Shown piece by piece: positions 43,101-55,005 of a DNA stretch of 64,000 nucleotides. The DNA is taken from positions 79,196,050 to 79,260,049 of the forward strand of contig CM045729.1 in assembly GCA_024760905.1 (NCBI GenBank), given 5' to 3'. Position 1 is the stretch's first letter, and each line of letters opens with the position of its first letter. Source of the stretch: Plotosus lineatus. Taxonomy: Eukaryota; Chordata; Actinopteri; Siluriformes; Plotosidae. A program made the translations under genes and the position numbers. Under the pieces are notes generated by a model, which worked only from the letters and a program-made list of their open reading frames with translations, searched no databases and had not been told where the DNA came from.

Positions 43101-43579
43101 ACGAATGTGTTAGGCAAGTTGAAATCTCTACGGTAAGACTTAAAATCGCAAAGGCCTTTATCCTGCATGATGAAAAATCATAAATGTGACCCCCAAAAGG
43201 TGGATAATATAGTTACACAAGAATCTGTTTGTGCGTGAGGAACATCTCAGCAATGGATTTTTATTGAAGGAATTAAACATGAATTGCAAAAGACTTCACT
43301 TAATGTAGCTTAATCAGCTTAATGCCTTACCTTGAATCACCTCAGCGTCCGCCACGATAATTCATTAGGCCAACTCCCTGATCCAATTCAAATGTTCAGG
43401 CTTTACTAATTACCTGAATCCTCGGTGGTGACAGAGATATCATAGATGATTAAATTAAGCCCACAAAAGCAGTATCCACGTTTCGCTCTGCGAAAGTGAG
43501 TATCGCGGAGACAGAGCAAAGAACGCAAGTTGGAAGATTTCATACGTTGCTTTGCTACTGTCATCAGTGTTGCTCCTTG
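40200..43579. other. Mostly single-copy intronic DNA; candidate conserved elements
   Basis: No exon or repeat family seen. Sub-blocks 41560-41800, 42290-42480 and 43040-43210 are balanced in composition and low in repeats (GGCAATTAAAGCCAAAATGC, AGGAGACGGCGCAACAAGAC), the texture of vertebrate conserved non-coding elements. (GGT)n lies at 42206-42224. Confidence 0.4.
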
Positions 43580-43587
43580 ATGTAGCA

Positions 43588-43997
43588 CGGGGGTATCAAA
43601 CTCATTTTCATTGAGGGCGACTATACTACATTTAAAGCTGATCAAGGGCTGATCAAATCATTGAACATCTGTTCTAAAAAGCAACCATGAAATCAATCGC
43701 AAAATAATATGTTGAGAAATTTGACCTCTTTACTCGCATTTTCTGACAAGCTGAACAGCGATAAGCAAGCATGCAATCTTTTTCGAGTCATGAAGGACTA
43801 GCTTTTCACTTGAAAAAAGGCTGCTGCTGCCACCAAGTGGAATGGATGATGGATGGAAAGGATGATGAATTAGGTTTCACGGTAATAGTTGATGCAAAGG
43901 ATGTACGATAATCATAATCTTTAAAAACTCCTATGGGTCACATGAAATGAGTCGGTGGGCCAGATTTGGCCTGCGAGCCTTGAAGTTGACACCTGTG
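43588..43997. mobile_element. Short non-autonomous hAT element
   Basis: Termini CGGGGGTATCAAACTCATTT and TTGAAGTTGACACCTGTG are imperfect inverted repeats of the common CAGGGGTGTCAAACTCA type, with GGGCCAGATTTGGCCTGCGA near the right end. Flanked by ATGTAGCA/ACGTAGCA (8 bp, one mismatch). 410 bp, no coding capacity. Confidence 0.85.
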
Positions 43998-44005
43998 ACG
44001 TAGCA

Positions 44006-45433
44006 TAAGCAGGACTGCCTGCATTTCAGTACAACATTTAACTCACATAACGACCCACACAGTCGACAAGAAGACCTGATCAGCAACTAATATTAGAGAC
44101 CAGAAGTGAGTGCTGGCGTTCTGATGCCAATTTACCAGCTTCATTTGAAAGGCTAGGATGAGATCAGCTTCAGAACACTGGAGTTTGGAGTGGTGTTGAG
44201 ATCATCTCTACCTTCCAGCTGAGTCGTACTCACCATCAATTCAGTTTCCAGGATGATGTTCCTCCGTGTTCAATTTCTCACCAGATCGATCAAGACTTAT
44301 TTTCTTTTCATTAAACTAAACGCACCTGCATTAAGGAAAATACCTAAAAGTCCTCTTGTTTTTATGTGGCTAAATTAGCCAAGTTTTGCTCCATTTGCAA
44401 AATTTGCACACAAGCATGCATGCATCTAGAGATGAAGTGCTCTGCACCGACAAAAGCAAAGCCACATGCTGGTAAATTTTACCTGACAAGCTCAAGATGC
44501 CCCGAATGATGCTGGTCCCATTTTTAGACTTTTCTTGTTAACAGTCCATAATTTAGCCTTGTTGAAATATCATTTGCTTTGTTTGCATGTTTCTCTTTTT
44601 TAAGCACATTTGGCCGACTGTGAACAATAAGGGTTGTGTTAATATTTTATGTAGGCGGACGCTCCTGGTTTATTTTACGATTGTTTCCCCAAGACAATAC
44701 TGTTGCAACGTTTTATCTTCACTTTTGTAATGCAAATTAGATCTAAAGGTCTTTTTCATCCTACAATACACCTTGGGGAATTGCTCTGCTTGGGAAATCT
44801 TGGACCAATTTTCCAATCTGCTTGTAATATTTAATTTCCATTTTTATTTTCAAACTACCGTTTAACCAGAAATCAGGATCCCACGAAACTGACTTCATTT
44901 TATTAACTAGGACTGTGCAGTTGTTTCGTTGTTGTTTTAATACTCTGTATGGATACCAAGACCTGGCGTCAATATAACTGGTAACGACAGATGCAGACTG
45001 TGAGGCAGGACTCTTGAGTACCTGATGTGAATAGGTACATGAGTATAACTAATAAGGAATGTGAGATCAAGGTTTCCTTGAATGCACAGCATCAGCAAAT
45101 GTGGTCAGTTATAATCAGTATAAAGGTGCATACACACAGGAAGTTTAAATATGTACATGCCCACTTCATGTCACTTAAGAAAATTCCACCCTTTATTGCT
45201 CATTCTATTGGCTTTTATTAACTTGATATGGTCTCTTGCCTTTCACCGCTTCCAGTGTTCATGCAACCTTAATAAGTAAAGTGCCTTAAAAGGCACAGCC
45301 CAGTACAAAAAAAACATTTATGAATGCATATTACGAAAGAATGTACCCAGAGAAACCGTCACTTCTGCAAGCACGGTACACATTTCCTTTGCTTGCCAAG
45401 GTCTACATAACTCAAATATTCACCAATCTATGT
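44006..45433. other. Single-copy intronic DNA
   Basis: AT-rich, no coding signal and no named repeat. Confidence 0.4.
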
Positions 45434-45600
45434 TAAAAACATTATGACCACCGACAGGTGAAGCAAATAAGATTGCCAGGGAGTGGGATGTGTTAGGCAG
45501 CACGTGAACAGTCAGTTCCCAAAGTTGATGTATCCGAAGCAAGTGACAAGGACCACAACCATATGTCGAAACCACTGGACCTGTTCATCTCCAGAATGAT
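45434..45600 (+). mobile_element. Tc1-like 5' end
   Basis: AAAAACATTATGACCACCGA, CAGGTGAAGCAAATAA and TGTTAGGCAGCACGTGAACA, then GTCAGTTCCCAAAGTTGATG form the 5' end of the same Tc1 family as 28763-29172. The rest is absent. Confidence 0.65.
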
Positions 45601-45921
45601 TTTTTTTTTTTCAGGAAAATGCAATGCAAGTTTATTTTCTCAAGAATATCTTATGCTTTATGGATTGTAAATGAACTGCTAAAGTCTACTACTCCACTGC
45701 TCTACCTTCAGGATACTCCAAGATTTATTAAAAAAAATCCTGTGAATAAGTAGCAAGAAGCTTTATTGCCCATTTACTGATTCACGTCAGCACACATCCG
45801 CCATCCAACTCGGAGCGTTTAACTTGTGTGCTGAAGACAATTGAGATTAACCTCAGGATATCTTCAAGCGTAACTCAATTTCCAACAAATTACAGATGTT
45901 CTGCATTCTCCTAGTCGTTAC

Positions 45922-46059
45922 CTTAAAGGACTCCATGTCTGAGAGTAGGCAAGCGCTCTGCATGCGTGCACGGAGATGAGCGCCTTCAGCTGATGTTCCC
46001 AATTTGGCCAGCACCTCCGACTGCTCCTCTAGTGCATCTTCGGTCATAGGCGCGGGTTC
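45922..46059 (-). CDS. RAB3GAP1: RAB3GAP1 coding exon (EPAPMTED to DMESFK)
   Basis: This 138-bp exon (46 codons, phase 0 on both sides) has a CCCAG acceptor behind a C-rich polypyrimidine tract and a GTAACG donor. It reads EPAPMTEDALEEQSEVLAKL, then GTSAEGAHLRARMQSACLLS, then DMESFK. It is nearly identical to the vertebrate protein, which marks a strongly constrained stretch. Confidence 0.96.
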
Positions 46060-47224
46060 CTGGGGGGGAAAAAAACAATCCGAAACGATTCTCTGTTGTG
46101 CAACACTTACAATTCCACTGGATATTGTTTTCAGCTAAATTTAAAGACAAACATAAAACTTGCTGTGAAACTTGGCAGTCGGTTCAGACCTCCTGTAGTG
46201 AGTCAGGTCTCTAAGGTCAGACAGTATGACTTATTTCTGTAGGTAAAAAAAGCTGCACAGCTGAACACTTGATTGGACTGTCAGTCAACAGATCCAGAGC
46301 TGAAGACAGCTGACAACTTTATAGATTCATTAGTGTGTTCAGACTGTCCCTCAGCAGTCAAAACCTCCAGATTCAAGCCTTCGGCCCACTAATGACCCCC
46401 TGAGCTTCACTAACAAGTGCATTACAGGAAGTCTGGGACAAATCCAGACCGGCCAACGAGACACAATGAACTCTGTGTTTCATCAGAAACCAAAGCCCAA
46501 ATTTATTGAAATATTTCTATTACACAAATGGGCCACAGAGAGAAATTTAACACCTTTTTCTACAGGTATTGCTTTTACACAAAAAATGGTTTCAGCTCTA
46601 AAAGTGGAGGTGGGGTATCATGCTTGCCATGCTTTCAATAATTTCAATCTCCCAGTGTTCATGACAGTGGCATTCAGGGGAATCTGTGCATACAATCCGT
46701 AATGGAGGGTAGACAGCAATCTTCGTGTATCTTATTCTGCCCTGTGATGCAGTCAGATGAGATTGACTTCCATAATAATTTATAAATAACTCAAAATATG
46801 TGTTGTTAAATAAAGCAATGATTTTTTTTCCCCCTGTAAGCAGGTGTTTTCTGTTAAAATGTTCGGAAATACTCTCCAGTGGCAGCACTTTGTCAGTATG
46901 TTGTCTGATCCAGACGAGACTACAGTGAGATGATGATCATAACTGCTGTATATAAGCGGAAACCAAAATAACACCCGACTTCAAAATTTAGTAATGCACA
47001 AGACAAGTGAGTTTTTTTTTTTTTTTTTGTCTGTTTGTTTTTTTTAAACTGAGATCGGCACTTTAAACAAGTGGAAGGTGCAGCTACTGCTTGGATGAAG
47101 TGACATCTTGCACCCGACATTGGCACTTTGCGGATAAGATTGATCATACCTGCATCATGTCACTATAATGGGTTAAAATATATGACATCATTCATTAGCA
47201 AATGTGATTTGCAATTGCTTTGTA
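46060..47224. other. Intronic DNA, nothing recognised
   Basis: T runs near 47011-47030. No gene or named repeat. Confidence 0.4.
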
Positions 47225-47680
47225 TGTCATTTCCCCAGTTCACCCCCACCCCCCATTCTTTACCTCTTTTCTTGTCACATTCTTCATGCCTCAGCCGAGG
47301 TCTTCACTCAGTCCTTGACCAATCGCGTCACCATATTTCTCACCCCATTGCCTACTATATTCCTTGACCCCAACCTTAAGTCTTTACCCATTTCTCACCC
47401 CATCCCTTAATCAATTCTTCATTCACTTCTGTGCCTCATTTCTTAATCCATTCTTCAAACCTTGCCCAATTTATTGTTTACTTCATAATTCCATATTTAC
47501 CCGTCTTCAGCCTATTCATTGAGCCATTTTCCCCATACGTCACTACATTCTTGATCCCATTCTGCTGTCCATTTCTTACTCTTTCTCTAACCCCATTCAC
47601 TGTTAAATTCATCACTCCATTCCATACTTTATTCCTCATACCCTCTTCATTCTACACAGTATATTACAAATACTGATATT
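47225..47680. repeat. Degenerate pyrimidine-rich tandem array
   Basis: About 450 bp very poor in G, built of recurring CCATT/CCCATT and TTCTTNACC words at roughly 15-30 bp spacing (for example TTTCTCACCCCATTGCCTAC, TTTCTCACCCCATCCCTTAA, CTCTAACCCCATTCACTG). It looks like an old minisatellite that has decayed. Confidence 0.6.
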
Positions 47681-47729
47681 TTCACAGGAATGGCTTTCAC
47701 AGCAAATATGACAACCATAGCGTGATTTA

Positions 47730-48050
47730 CCCTCACACACTCATCTGCTGAACTGCTTAATCATATGATGGCTGGTGCCTATCTTAGCCAACTCTGGTCG
47801 AAGGCAGGATACAACCTGAACAGCTCACTGCAGGTCAACACACATACACATTCACGCTCATACCTAGAGTAAATTAGCTTAAATCGCATGTCTTTGGATG
47901 GTTGGAGGAAACTGGAGTACCTGGGGGAACCCAGTGAAGCAGAGAGAACATTTAAACTACCCATAGAAACACGTGAGTCTCGGAACTGAACCCAAGACCT
48001 TCTTGTTGTGAGGTGTACATGCTAACCATCATGCCACTGTGGCTACCCAT
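47730..48050 (-). mobile_element. SINE-B, full length
   Basis: Antisense copy with the tail at the left (CTGCTGAACTGCTTAATCAT, GGTGCCTATCTTAGCCAACT) and GGAGGAAACTGGAGTACCTG in the middle. The tRNA-like head is at the right (RC: GCCACAGTGGCATGATGGTT AGCATGTACACCTCACAACA, B-box-like GGGTTCAGTTCC). Confidence 0.8.
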
Positions 48051-48289
48051 CATAACATTCGTTGCCAAACCACCCCCAAAATTTTCACTATTTTAAAACA
48101 ATACGATCTTTTTTGTTTTCTTTGAACTTAACACTTGAATCTACACAAGCAAGCTTCATTTAAAAACGCTTATACACATACACACACAAACCAGATTCCA
48201 AAAAAAGTTGGGACACTATACAAATTGTGAACAAATCCTGAATGCAATGATGTGGAAATGCCAAATTTCAATAGTTTACTCTGAATAGA

Positions 48290-48439
48290 GCAAAGCCGTC
48301 AGCGTGTTTCTGTCCCTTGGTAAAAGGGTTGTGACAGGAAGGGCATCCGACGTAAAAACCTATGCCAAATCAAATGTGCGAATCAGATGATTTGCTGTGG
48401 CGACTCCCAAGAAAAGGGAAAAAGCCAAAAGAACTGATG
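48290..48439 (+). mobile_element. SINE-A tail inserted in a Tc1-like terminal repeat
   Basis: Bounded by the exact 12-bp duplication ACTCTGAATAGA (48278-48289 and 48440-48451). Contains GCCGTCAGCGTGTTTCTGTC, GGGCATCCGACGTAAAAACC, GAATCAGATGATTTGCTGTG and AAAGCCAAAAGAA. 5'-truncated. Confidence 0.95.
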
Positions 48440-48791
48440 ACTCTGAATAGAACATGGATGACAGGTTAAAAGTTTAAAATGAAAAAATGTATCATTTTAA
48501 GAGGAAACTATGTTGATTTTAAATTTCATGGCGTCAACAAATCTCAAAAAAGTTGAAACAGGTAGCAATAAGAGGCTAGAAAGGTCAATTGCACTCATAT
48601 CGAATGGCTGGAAGACCAATTACCACTAATGAGGTCTACTGGCAACATAACTGAGGATAAAAAGAGCTTCCCAGAGTGGCAGTGTCTCTCAGAAACCAAG
48701 ATGGGTAGAGGATCACCAATTCCCTTAATGTTGCGCAGAAAGATAGTGAAGCAATATCAGAAAGGTGTTTTCCAGTGAAAAATAGCAGAGT

Positions 48792-49682
48792 TTGAAATTA
48801 TTATCATCTACAGTGTATAACATCATCCAAAGATTCAGAGAATCTGGAACAATCTCTGTGCGTAAGGGTGAAGGCCAAAAAACCATACTGGGTACCCGTG
48901 ATCTTCAAGCCCTTAAACAGCACTGCGCCACAAACAGGAATGCTGCTGTAGGGGGGGGGGAAATCACAGAATGGGCTCAGCAATACTTTCAGAAATCATT
49001 GTTGGTGAACACAATCCATCGTGCCATCCACTGTTGCCAGTTGAAACTCTACAATACAAAGAAGAAGCCATTTCTAAACAGGGCCCAGAAGTGCAGGTGT
49101 TTTCTCTGGACCAGGGGTCATTTAAAATGGAGTGTGGAAAAGTGGAAAACTGTTCTGCGGTCAGGCGAATCACAATTCAAAGTTCTTTATGAAAAACTGG
49201 GACGCCATGTCATCCGGAACCCAAGTTGTTATCAGCCTTCAGTTCTGAAGCCTGCATCTGTGATGGTATGGGGTTGCATGAGTGCGTGTGGCATGGGCAG
49301 CTTGCACATCTGGAAAAGCACTGTCAATGCAGAAAGGTATACTCGGGTTCTAGAACATCTGCTCCCATCCAGACGTCATCTGTTTCAGAGAAGACTTTGC
49401 ATTTTTCAACATGATAATGATAGACCACATGCAGCATTAATTACAAAATAATCGCCGCGTAGGAAAAAGATCTAGGTATTGAAATGGCCGGCCTGCAGTC
49501 CAGATCTTTCATCTACAGAAAACATTTGGTGGATCATAAAGAGGAAGGTGCAACAAAGAAGGCCCAAGACAGTTGAACAGTTCAAGGCCTGTATTACACA
49601 AGAATGGGACAGCGTTCCTATTTCTAAACTTCAGAAACTTGTCTCCTCGGTTCCCAGACGTTTGCAGACTGTTGTAAGATGA
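48792..49682 (+). pseudogene. Tc1-like transposase pseudogene
   Basis: The N-terminal part is a helix-turn-helix region (STVYNIIQRFRESGTISVRK). The catalytic part has VLRSGESQFKVLYEKLGRHV (the usual first Asp of W-S-D-E-S is Gly), PASVMVWGCMSACGMGSLHI and FQHDNDRPHAAL. A stop follows at about 49449 and the rest reads MKWPACSPDLSSTENIWWII KRK to a stop near 49682. With a lost Asp and an internal stop it is inactive. A G run at 48951-48960 may hide a further frameshift. Confidence 0.87.
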
Positions 49683-50172
49683 TGATGAGATGCCTCACAG
49701 TGGTGAAAATGGCCTTGTCCCAACTTTTTCGAGATTTGTTGACACCATGAAATTTAAAATCAACATATTTTTCCCTTTAAAAAGATACATTGTCTCAGTT
49801 TAAACTTTTGACCGTCATCTATGTTCTATTCAGAATAAAATACTAAAATTTGGCACTTGCACATCATTGCATTCAGTTTTTATTCACAATTTGTATAGTG
49901 TGCCAACTTTTTGGAATTTGGTTTGCGAGTCCTCTCAGTCCCAACCCTCTGGTTCTAGGTAAAAGTAAAATTACAGAGAAAGAACCATCCATCAAAAAAA
50001 AAAATAAAATATGGACTGGCTCGCTCTGGTTCTTAGAGTTCACATTATGGGGGTCTCTTTTAAAGGTATTAATTTGATGTACTGTTAAAAAAAAAAGATC
50101 CATTTTCGGGTCACATCCTTTGAGAGCATATAGACTATTAAAAGAAATTCTTCAAGCCCTTGAACATAAGTA

Positions 50173-51396
50173 CAGTAGACCGTTGACTATTCGCGGTTTT
50201 GCAGTCACGGTTTGAGTATTCGCAGACTGCCGAGCAACTCGCACATGATTCAAATTCAGCCAATGGCTATCCTCCTTCCTGCTGATTGGTTGAGGTGATG
50301 TAACACCCCTTTTCCCCTCATTCGCGCACAAGTTGGCAATGAGGCTTTTTTTTTTTTTAGTGTGCTTTAATTACCAGTTAAGTTCTATGATGTCACTCAA
50401 ACGCCTGCCAATCACCAGAAAAAGGTAATATGACTGATGTCTCTTCTGAAGAAATAAGACTTTCTCCGGAAGAAACGACAGTTTCCTCTGAAGTCACGTC
50501 ATTGCTGAAGAGGAATAATCGTCTGAACTGTTGTAAGACACTCCACTATTAAAGTCTTTTTCAATTATTATTCCAGTACATGACCTAAGGTAATGTTTAA
50601 AATGTTTGTGTGTTAATTTTATTTACTGTGGTGTAGCATGTTTCTAATTTTGTTTTGTTTATCCAATTTATTATATTTCTTGTTCTTTTATGTCCTTTTT
50701 GTTATGGTCTGTGTTTTGGGGGACTTTGATTTTGGCTTTGTGCCTCTAACTAACTGTTTATAGTACTTACCTTCTGCTGAGCTGCTCAGTAGCACACACC
50801 TGAATTCACTATTCTCATTTACTCCCAATAAACAAAGCATGCTCACCTCTGCACCAGAGGATTAACTCACATCAACATCACCACTTCTTTGGTTTGTAAC
50901 GCTCTCTAACTCGATCACTCTAAAATTCTACTCGCTTCGGCTGGGGGGCGTGGCTGAGCTGCTCAGACTTAATGCAGTTACGTAATACATGAATTCAGTC
51001 ATCTCATGACTAATGCAATACATTCCTCGAGTGGGAATTTTTGAAAACTACAGTGCTGTATGTTTTTTCAGAGGATGCTTTGAAAGGTGTTTTTATATGT
51101 ATGCTGTATAATGTTTATATTTTATTATCAATAAATATAACAGTAAAAATCGAAAAGTTTTTCTTAATCATTACTACATTTTACTACATTAATACTGAAT
51201 TAATGAGTATGACTGTCTATAGGATGTGTTTAAGAAGCATATTTTAGTGCATGTAATAGATACATAGTATTTTACTTCTGGCTGCTCATTCACGCATGTG
51301 ACGTGATACATGGGATTTTACTTCCGGAACTCGTGGATTATCTCGATTCGTGGGAGGGCCCTGAACCGAGCCCCCACGAATGTCAAGGGCCTAATG
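50173..51396. mobile_element. Tigger-like element, copy 2, uninterrupted
   Basis: 1224 bp between TA dinucleotides, starting CAGTAGACCGTTGACTATTC and ending GTCAAGGGCCTAATG. It aligns in reverse with the split copy at 777-6305 along its length. Internal signs include TCTTCTGAAGAAATAAGACT and GGGGGGCGTGGCTGAGCTGC. No transposase frame. Confidence 0.85.
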
Positions 51397-51398
51397 TA

Positions 51399-53234
51399 AT
51401 GTACATTAGTATTGACTTCTATCCACAACTTGGCAACCACATGGCACGTAAGACCCAAGTAGTGTGGTTTTATATATGCCAATCGGCCTATTCAAATTGA
51501 GTTCTCTCATTTTCTTGCCTATTCAAAAATGGCTTGGATTGTGAATGCAAATGTATAATGCAGTCGTAGCACAGGACGCAGGAAGGACACAATCAGGAAA
51601 GTGACGAATGAATTGAGCTGACATGCAAGAGCTTTGAAAAACACACAGGAAAAAGGTAAAAAAAAAAAAATAAAAAGCATATTTTCTTCTAATATTAGTG
51701 GTCTAGTTAGAAAATGGGTTCATTTACCAATTTTAAAATGGTGCAAAGATCCACCATTGTAGTGAGTATTACACAAAAATGGGTAAAAGAACCTTATTAA
51801 AGGAAAATTTTAAAAGAAAAAAATTGAAAGAAGAGGAAAATGCGGTTATATCTGAAATTAACACCCAGCTGAATAAAGGTAATTCATATATTTAACCAAG
51901 ATAGATGGGCAAGATTTACATCTTTATGAAAATCAAATTCTGTTCATAGGAAGTGGTAGAAATGGTCAAATTCCAAGCTGAAGGGAGGCTGGGGAAGCTG
52001 TTACCATCTAGACCATATGTCTCCTTTCATATTCTCCCTTTCACCCACTTCATCCATCCCATCCCCTAATCACAAGCCCTCCCGCAGACTCAGAGTAAAG
52101 GAAAGGATGGCAGGAACAACAGGAAACGAAACCAGAAGATGAATCAGTGGTGATGCGCCTCAAACACACGCAACGTTGACAAATATGAGGCAGTGAGACG
52201 AGCATAGCGCCTTAAAAGCAAAGCGAAACGAAAGATTATTAAAGGAAAAGGGGACGCGCTTCAGATCTAATAAAGGGGGAGCCGGGGGAAAACAGAAAGG
52301 CTGTTGAGGGAGTGAGTGAGAAAATTATGGCAATAATGAGAAAGAGTAGAGTGAGAGCGAGGGAATAGGAAGAAGCATGACAGACGGCAAACAAGATGCA
52401 AACGGAAAAATAGAGCCAAGATTATAAAAAAAAACCTACTACAGCTGTGAGAAAGTGCAAAAAAGATGGAGCACTGCATCAAAACTAAACAAACTAATAA
52501 AAAATATGCTGACGCTTTTTCCTCTTCTCCCAGCTTTTGTTTTCTCCTCCTTTCTGAGGTATCGTCTGAAAAACAGCCAGAAACAAATAGAGAAAAAGAA
52601 AAGGGGAAGAACCCCACCCCCCCAGAAAAAAAAAAAAAAAAAGCCCTAAAGGCCCAAAGATGAGCTTAGACTTATCGGAGATCTGAGTGAGAATGCAGAT
52701 GCTGGATGATGTCGGTTGCTGGGATACTTTTCAGCAGTATATTTTCATGAAGCCTCAGAATTTAGTACTCGAGATTCTGAGCTGTGAAAACGGCCACAAG
52801 GTGCTGGCAAAAACTACCGTTACCCATCTGTGCCCTACTTTCGCATGCTGATTAACTGCAGAAGACACTTTTTACATGCTGCGCAGGAGCTCATTTACGT
52901 CATCGCGCTATCAGTTGATTGAAAACTTCCTCGTTTTTGGAGTCTGGTTGGGCCAGCTACTGTGTACCTGAGCAGATGTTCAAATACAAAAAAAAGGAAG
53001 AAAAAGAAAACAAGCAAAGACGTGTGTATCTTTCCGCAGAAGTCTGCACATATAACACTGACTATGATAATATTATTCAATGATCTGATAAACCAAGACT
53101 AATGAGCTACCATAATATTTATTAATTAAAAGTGCATTATTTAAAGGAGAGGACAAGCCCATAGCATTTTGAAAATTTGTGCATAAAATTGAAGTAAATT
53201 GTTCAGAGTTCATTTTGAAAAATATCTTCTATTT
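51399..53234. other. Intronic DNA, purine-rich in part
   Basis: 52070-52660 is purine-rich on the plus strand with an A run at 52624-52642. No exon or named repeat. Confidence 0.45.
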
Positions 53235-53565
53235 GGGCGCTGCATTGACTGCATGGTTAGCATGCCCACCAAGAGGGATCTTGGTTCGAGTCCAGGGCTC
53301 AGGTGATTCTGTGTGAAGTGTAATATTCTACCAAGTGAGTGGGTCTTCTTCAGGTACTCCAGTTTCCTTTCTCAGTCCAAAGTCCGACAGATTAGGTCAC
53401 CTGGCTGTTCAAAGTGACCCCTAGGTGTAAGTGTGAGTGGCCCTGTAATAATCCAGCAAACTCTTCAGGGTGCACAATTGCCTTCACCCAATGTTGGCGG
53501 AGATAGACACCAGCCTTCCGACAACCCTAGTAGGATGAGGTGGTTTGGCAAATGAGTAACTAGGT
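53235..53565 (+). mobile_element. SINE-B-like, second subtype, full length
   Basis: tRNA-like head GGGCGCTGCATTGACTGCAT, GGTTAGCATGCCCACCAAGA with B-box GGTTCGAGTCC. Body TACTCCAGTTTCCTTTCTCA, GACCCCTAGGTGTAAGTGTG. Tail CACCAGCCTTCCGACAACCC, TAGTAGGATGAGGTGG. Confidence 0.75.
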
Positions 53566-54129
53566 GGTCATGCATGCACAAACACGGGAACAAGAACACT
53601 AATCACGTACTTTGGTGTGTTTTTAGTCAATTATAGAAGAAAATTTACTGTTTGAGAAGAATGATGCAACCTTGCCTGAGAAATCCTAAAGATGGATCAA
53701 GCACTTTTTCTAAAGTTGAGAGAACAGGATTATGATCAAGCTGGGCAGAAGGAGGAAAGCAAAACCAGTGCACTCCTGCATGCCAAACTGTTTCAAACAT
53801 GCTGTAAGACTTTGCTTGAGAGTTTTATTGACAGAAGCTCAGCTCCCATTTCAAAGACCACCTTCAATAACTGTAGACCAAAGCTAAAGTTCTCAACCTT
53901 TTTTTTTTTTTTTTTTAAACCGAGGACCCTTTTAACTTTAAAAGCAAGTTGAACCATTTTACCTGAACACATTTCTATTTCCAAACAAATAAGTAAATAA
54001 ATAAAAAGGCAAAGTTTGCAATGAAGGTAATGTGAATCTAGCTATGTATCTCCCACAATGAAATGTCAAAGAGACTATTCCATTCGAGAATAATTCCACT
54101 GAGCCTGATGCGCAGAATTGTTGGTGTAG
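53566..54129. other. Intronic DNA with a hAT-like scrap
   Basis: AGTTCTCAACCTTTTTTTTT followed by CCGAGGACCCTTTT (53889-53933) resembles a hAT terminus; otherwise nothing recognised. Confidence 0.35.
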
Positions 54130-54640
54130 AGTATTCACGGACTGCCGAGCAACTCGCACGCGATTCAAATTTAGCCAATGGCTGTGCTCCTTCCTGCTGA
54201 TTGGATGAGGTGATGTAATGTCTCTTTTTCCTCATTCGTGCACAAGTTGGCAATGAGCCTTTTTTATTGTATTTTAATTACCAGTTAAGTTCTCTGATGT
54301 CACTCAAACGCCTGCTAAGCACCAGAAAAAGGTAATGATGTTGGATGTCTCTTCTGAAGAAATAAGACTTTCTCCGGAAGAAACGACAGTTCCCTCTGAA
54401 GTCACGTCATTGCTGAAGAGGAATAATCGTTTGAACTGTTGTAAAACAGCCCACTATTAAAGTCTTTTTAAAGTATTATTCCAGTACATGACCTAAGGTA
54501 ATGTTTAAAATGTTTGTGTGTTATATTTTATTTACTGTGGTGTAGCATGTTTGTCATTTTGTTTTGTTTATCCAATTTATTACATTTCTTGTTCTTTTAT
54601 GTCCTTTTTGTTATGGTCTGTGTTTTGGGGGACTTTGAGT
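54130..54640. mobile_element. Tigger-like element, copy 3, truncated
   Basis: Matches 50215-50730 of copy 2 closely (ACTGCCGAGCAACTCGCACG, TCTTCTGAAGAAATAAGACT, GTCTGTGTTTTGGGGGACTT) and stops abruptly at an RTE-like fragment. The terminal repeat at the left is degraded. Confidence 0.8.
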
Positions 54641-55005
54641 TTCCTGCACCAACATGTCTATTGAAGTCTGCCCCAATGACCACTCTTTCACCTCTGGGGG
54701 TACTCTGCATCACTTCATCTAACTCACTCCAGAATCTCTACTTCTCTTCTCGCTCACATCCTGCCTGTGGGGCATAAGCACTAACAACATTGAACATCAC
54801 GCCTTCAATTTCTAACTTGAAACTCATCACTCTGTCTGACACTCTTTTCACTTCTAGAACATTCCTGACAAACTCTTCCTTCAAGATGACTCCTAGTCCA
54901 TTTCTCTTCCCATCCACACCATGAAAAAACGCTTCTAGCCTCACTGCCTTTCCACCTGGTCTCCTGAACACACAGTATGTCCACCTACCTCCTCTGCATC
55001 ATGGG
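54641..55005 (-). mobile_element. RTE-like LINE endonuclease fragment
   Basis: Minus-strand frame (54971-54738) reads FFHGVDGKRNGLGVILKEEF, VRNVLEVKRVSDRVMSFKLE and FNVVSAYAPQAGCE, and continues in another frame. It is the part of the endonuclease that is deleted in the 32482-34330 copy. Truncated at both ends. Confidence 0.85.

Larger units (their letters stand above)
48187..49925 (+). mobile_element. Tc1-like element with IR/DR termini, split by a SINE
   Basis: Terminal repeats of about 220 bp: left CAAACCAGATTCCAAAAAAA GTTGGGACAC, right inverted. Each end carries an inner partial copy of the outer motif (CAAATCTCAAAAAAGTTGAA at 48538; TCCCAACTTTTTCGAGATTT at 49718), the inverted-repeat/direct-repeat layout known from Sleeping Beauty-type elements. 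A SINE-A tail lies at 48290-48439. Confidence 0.88.
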
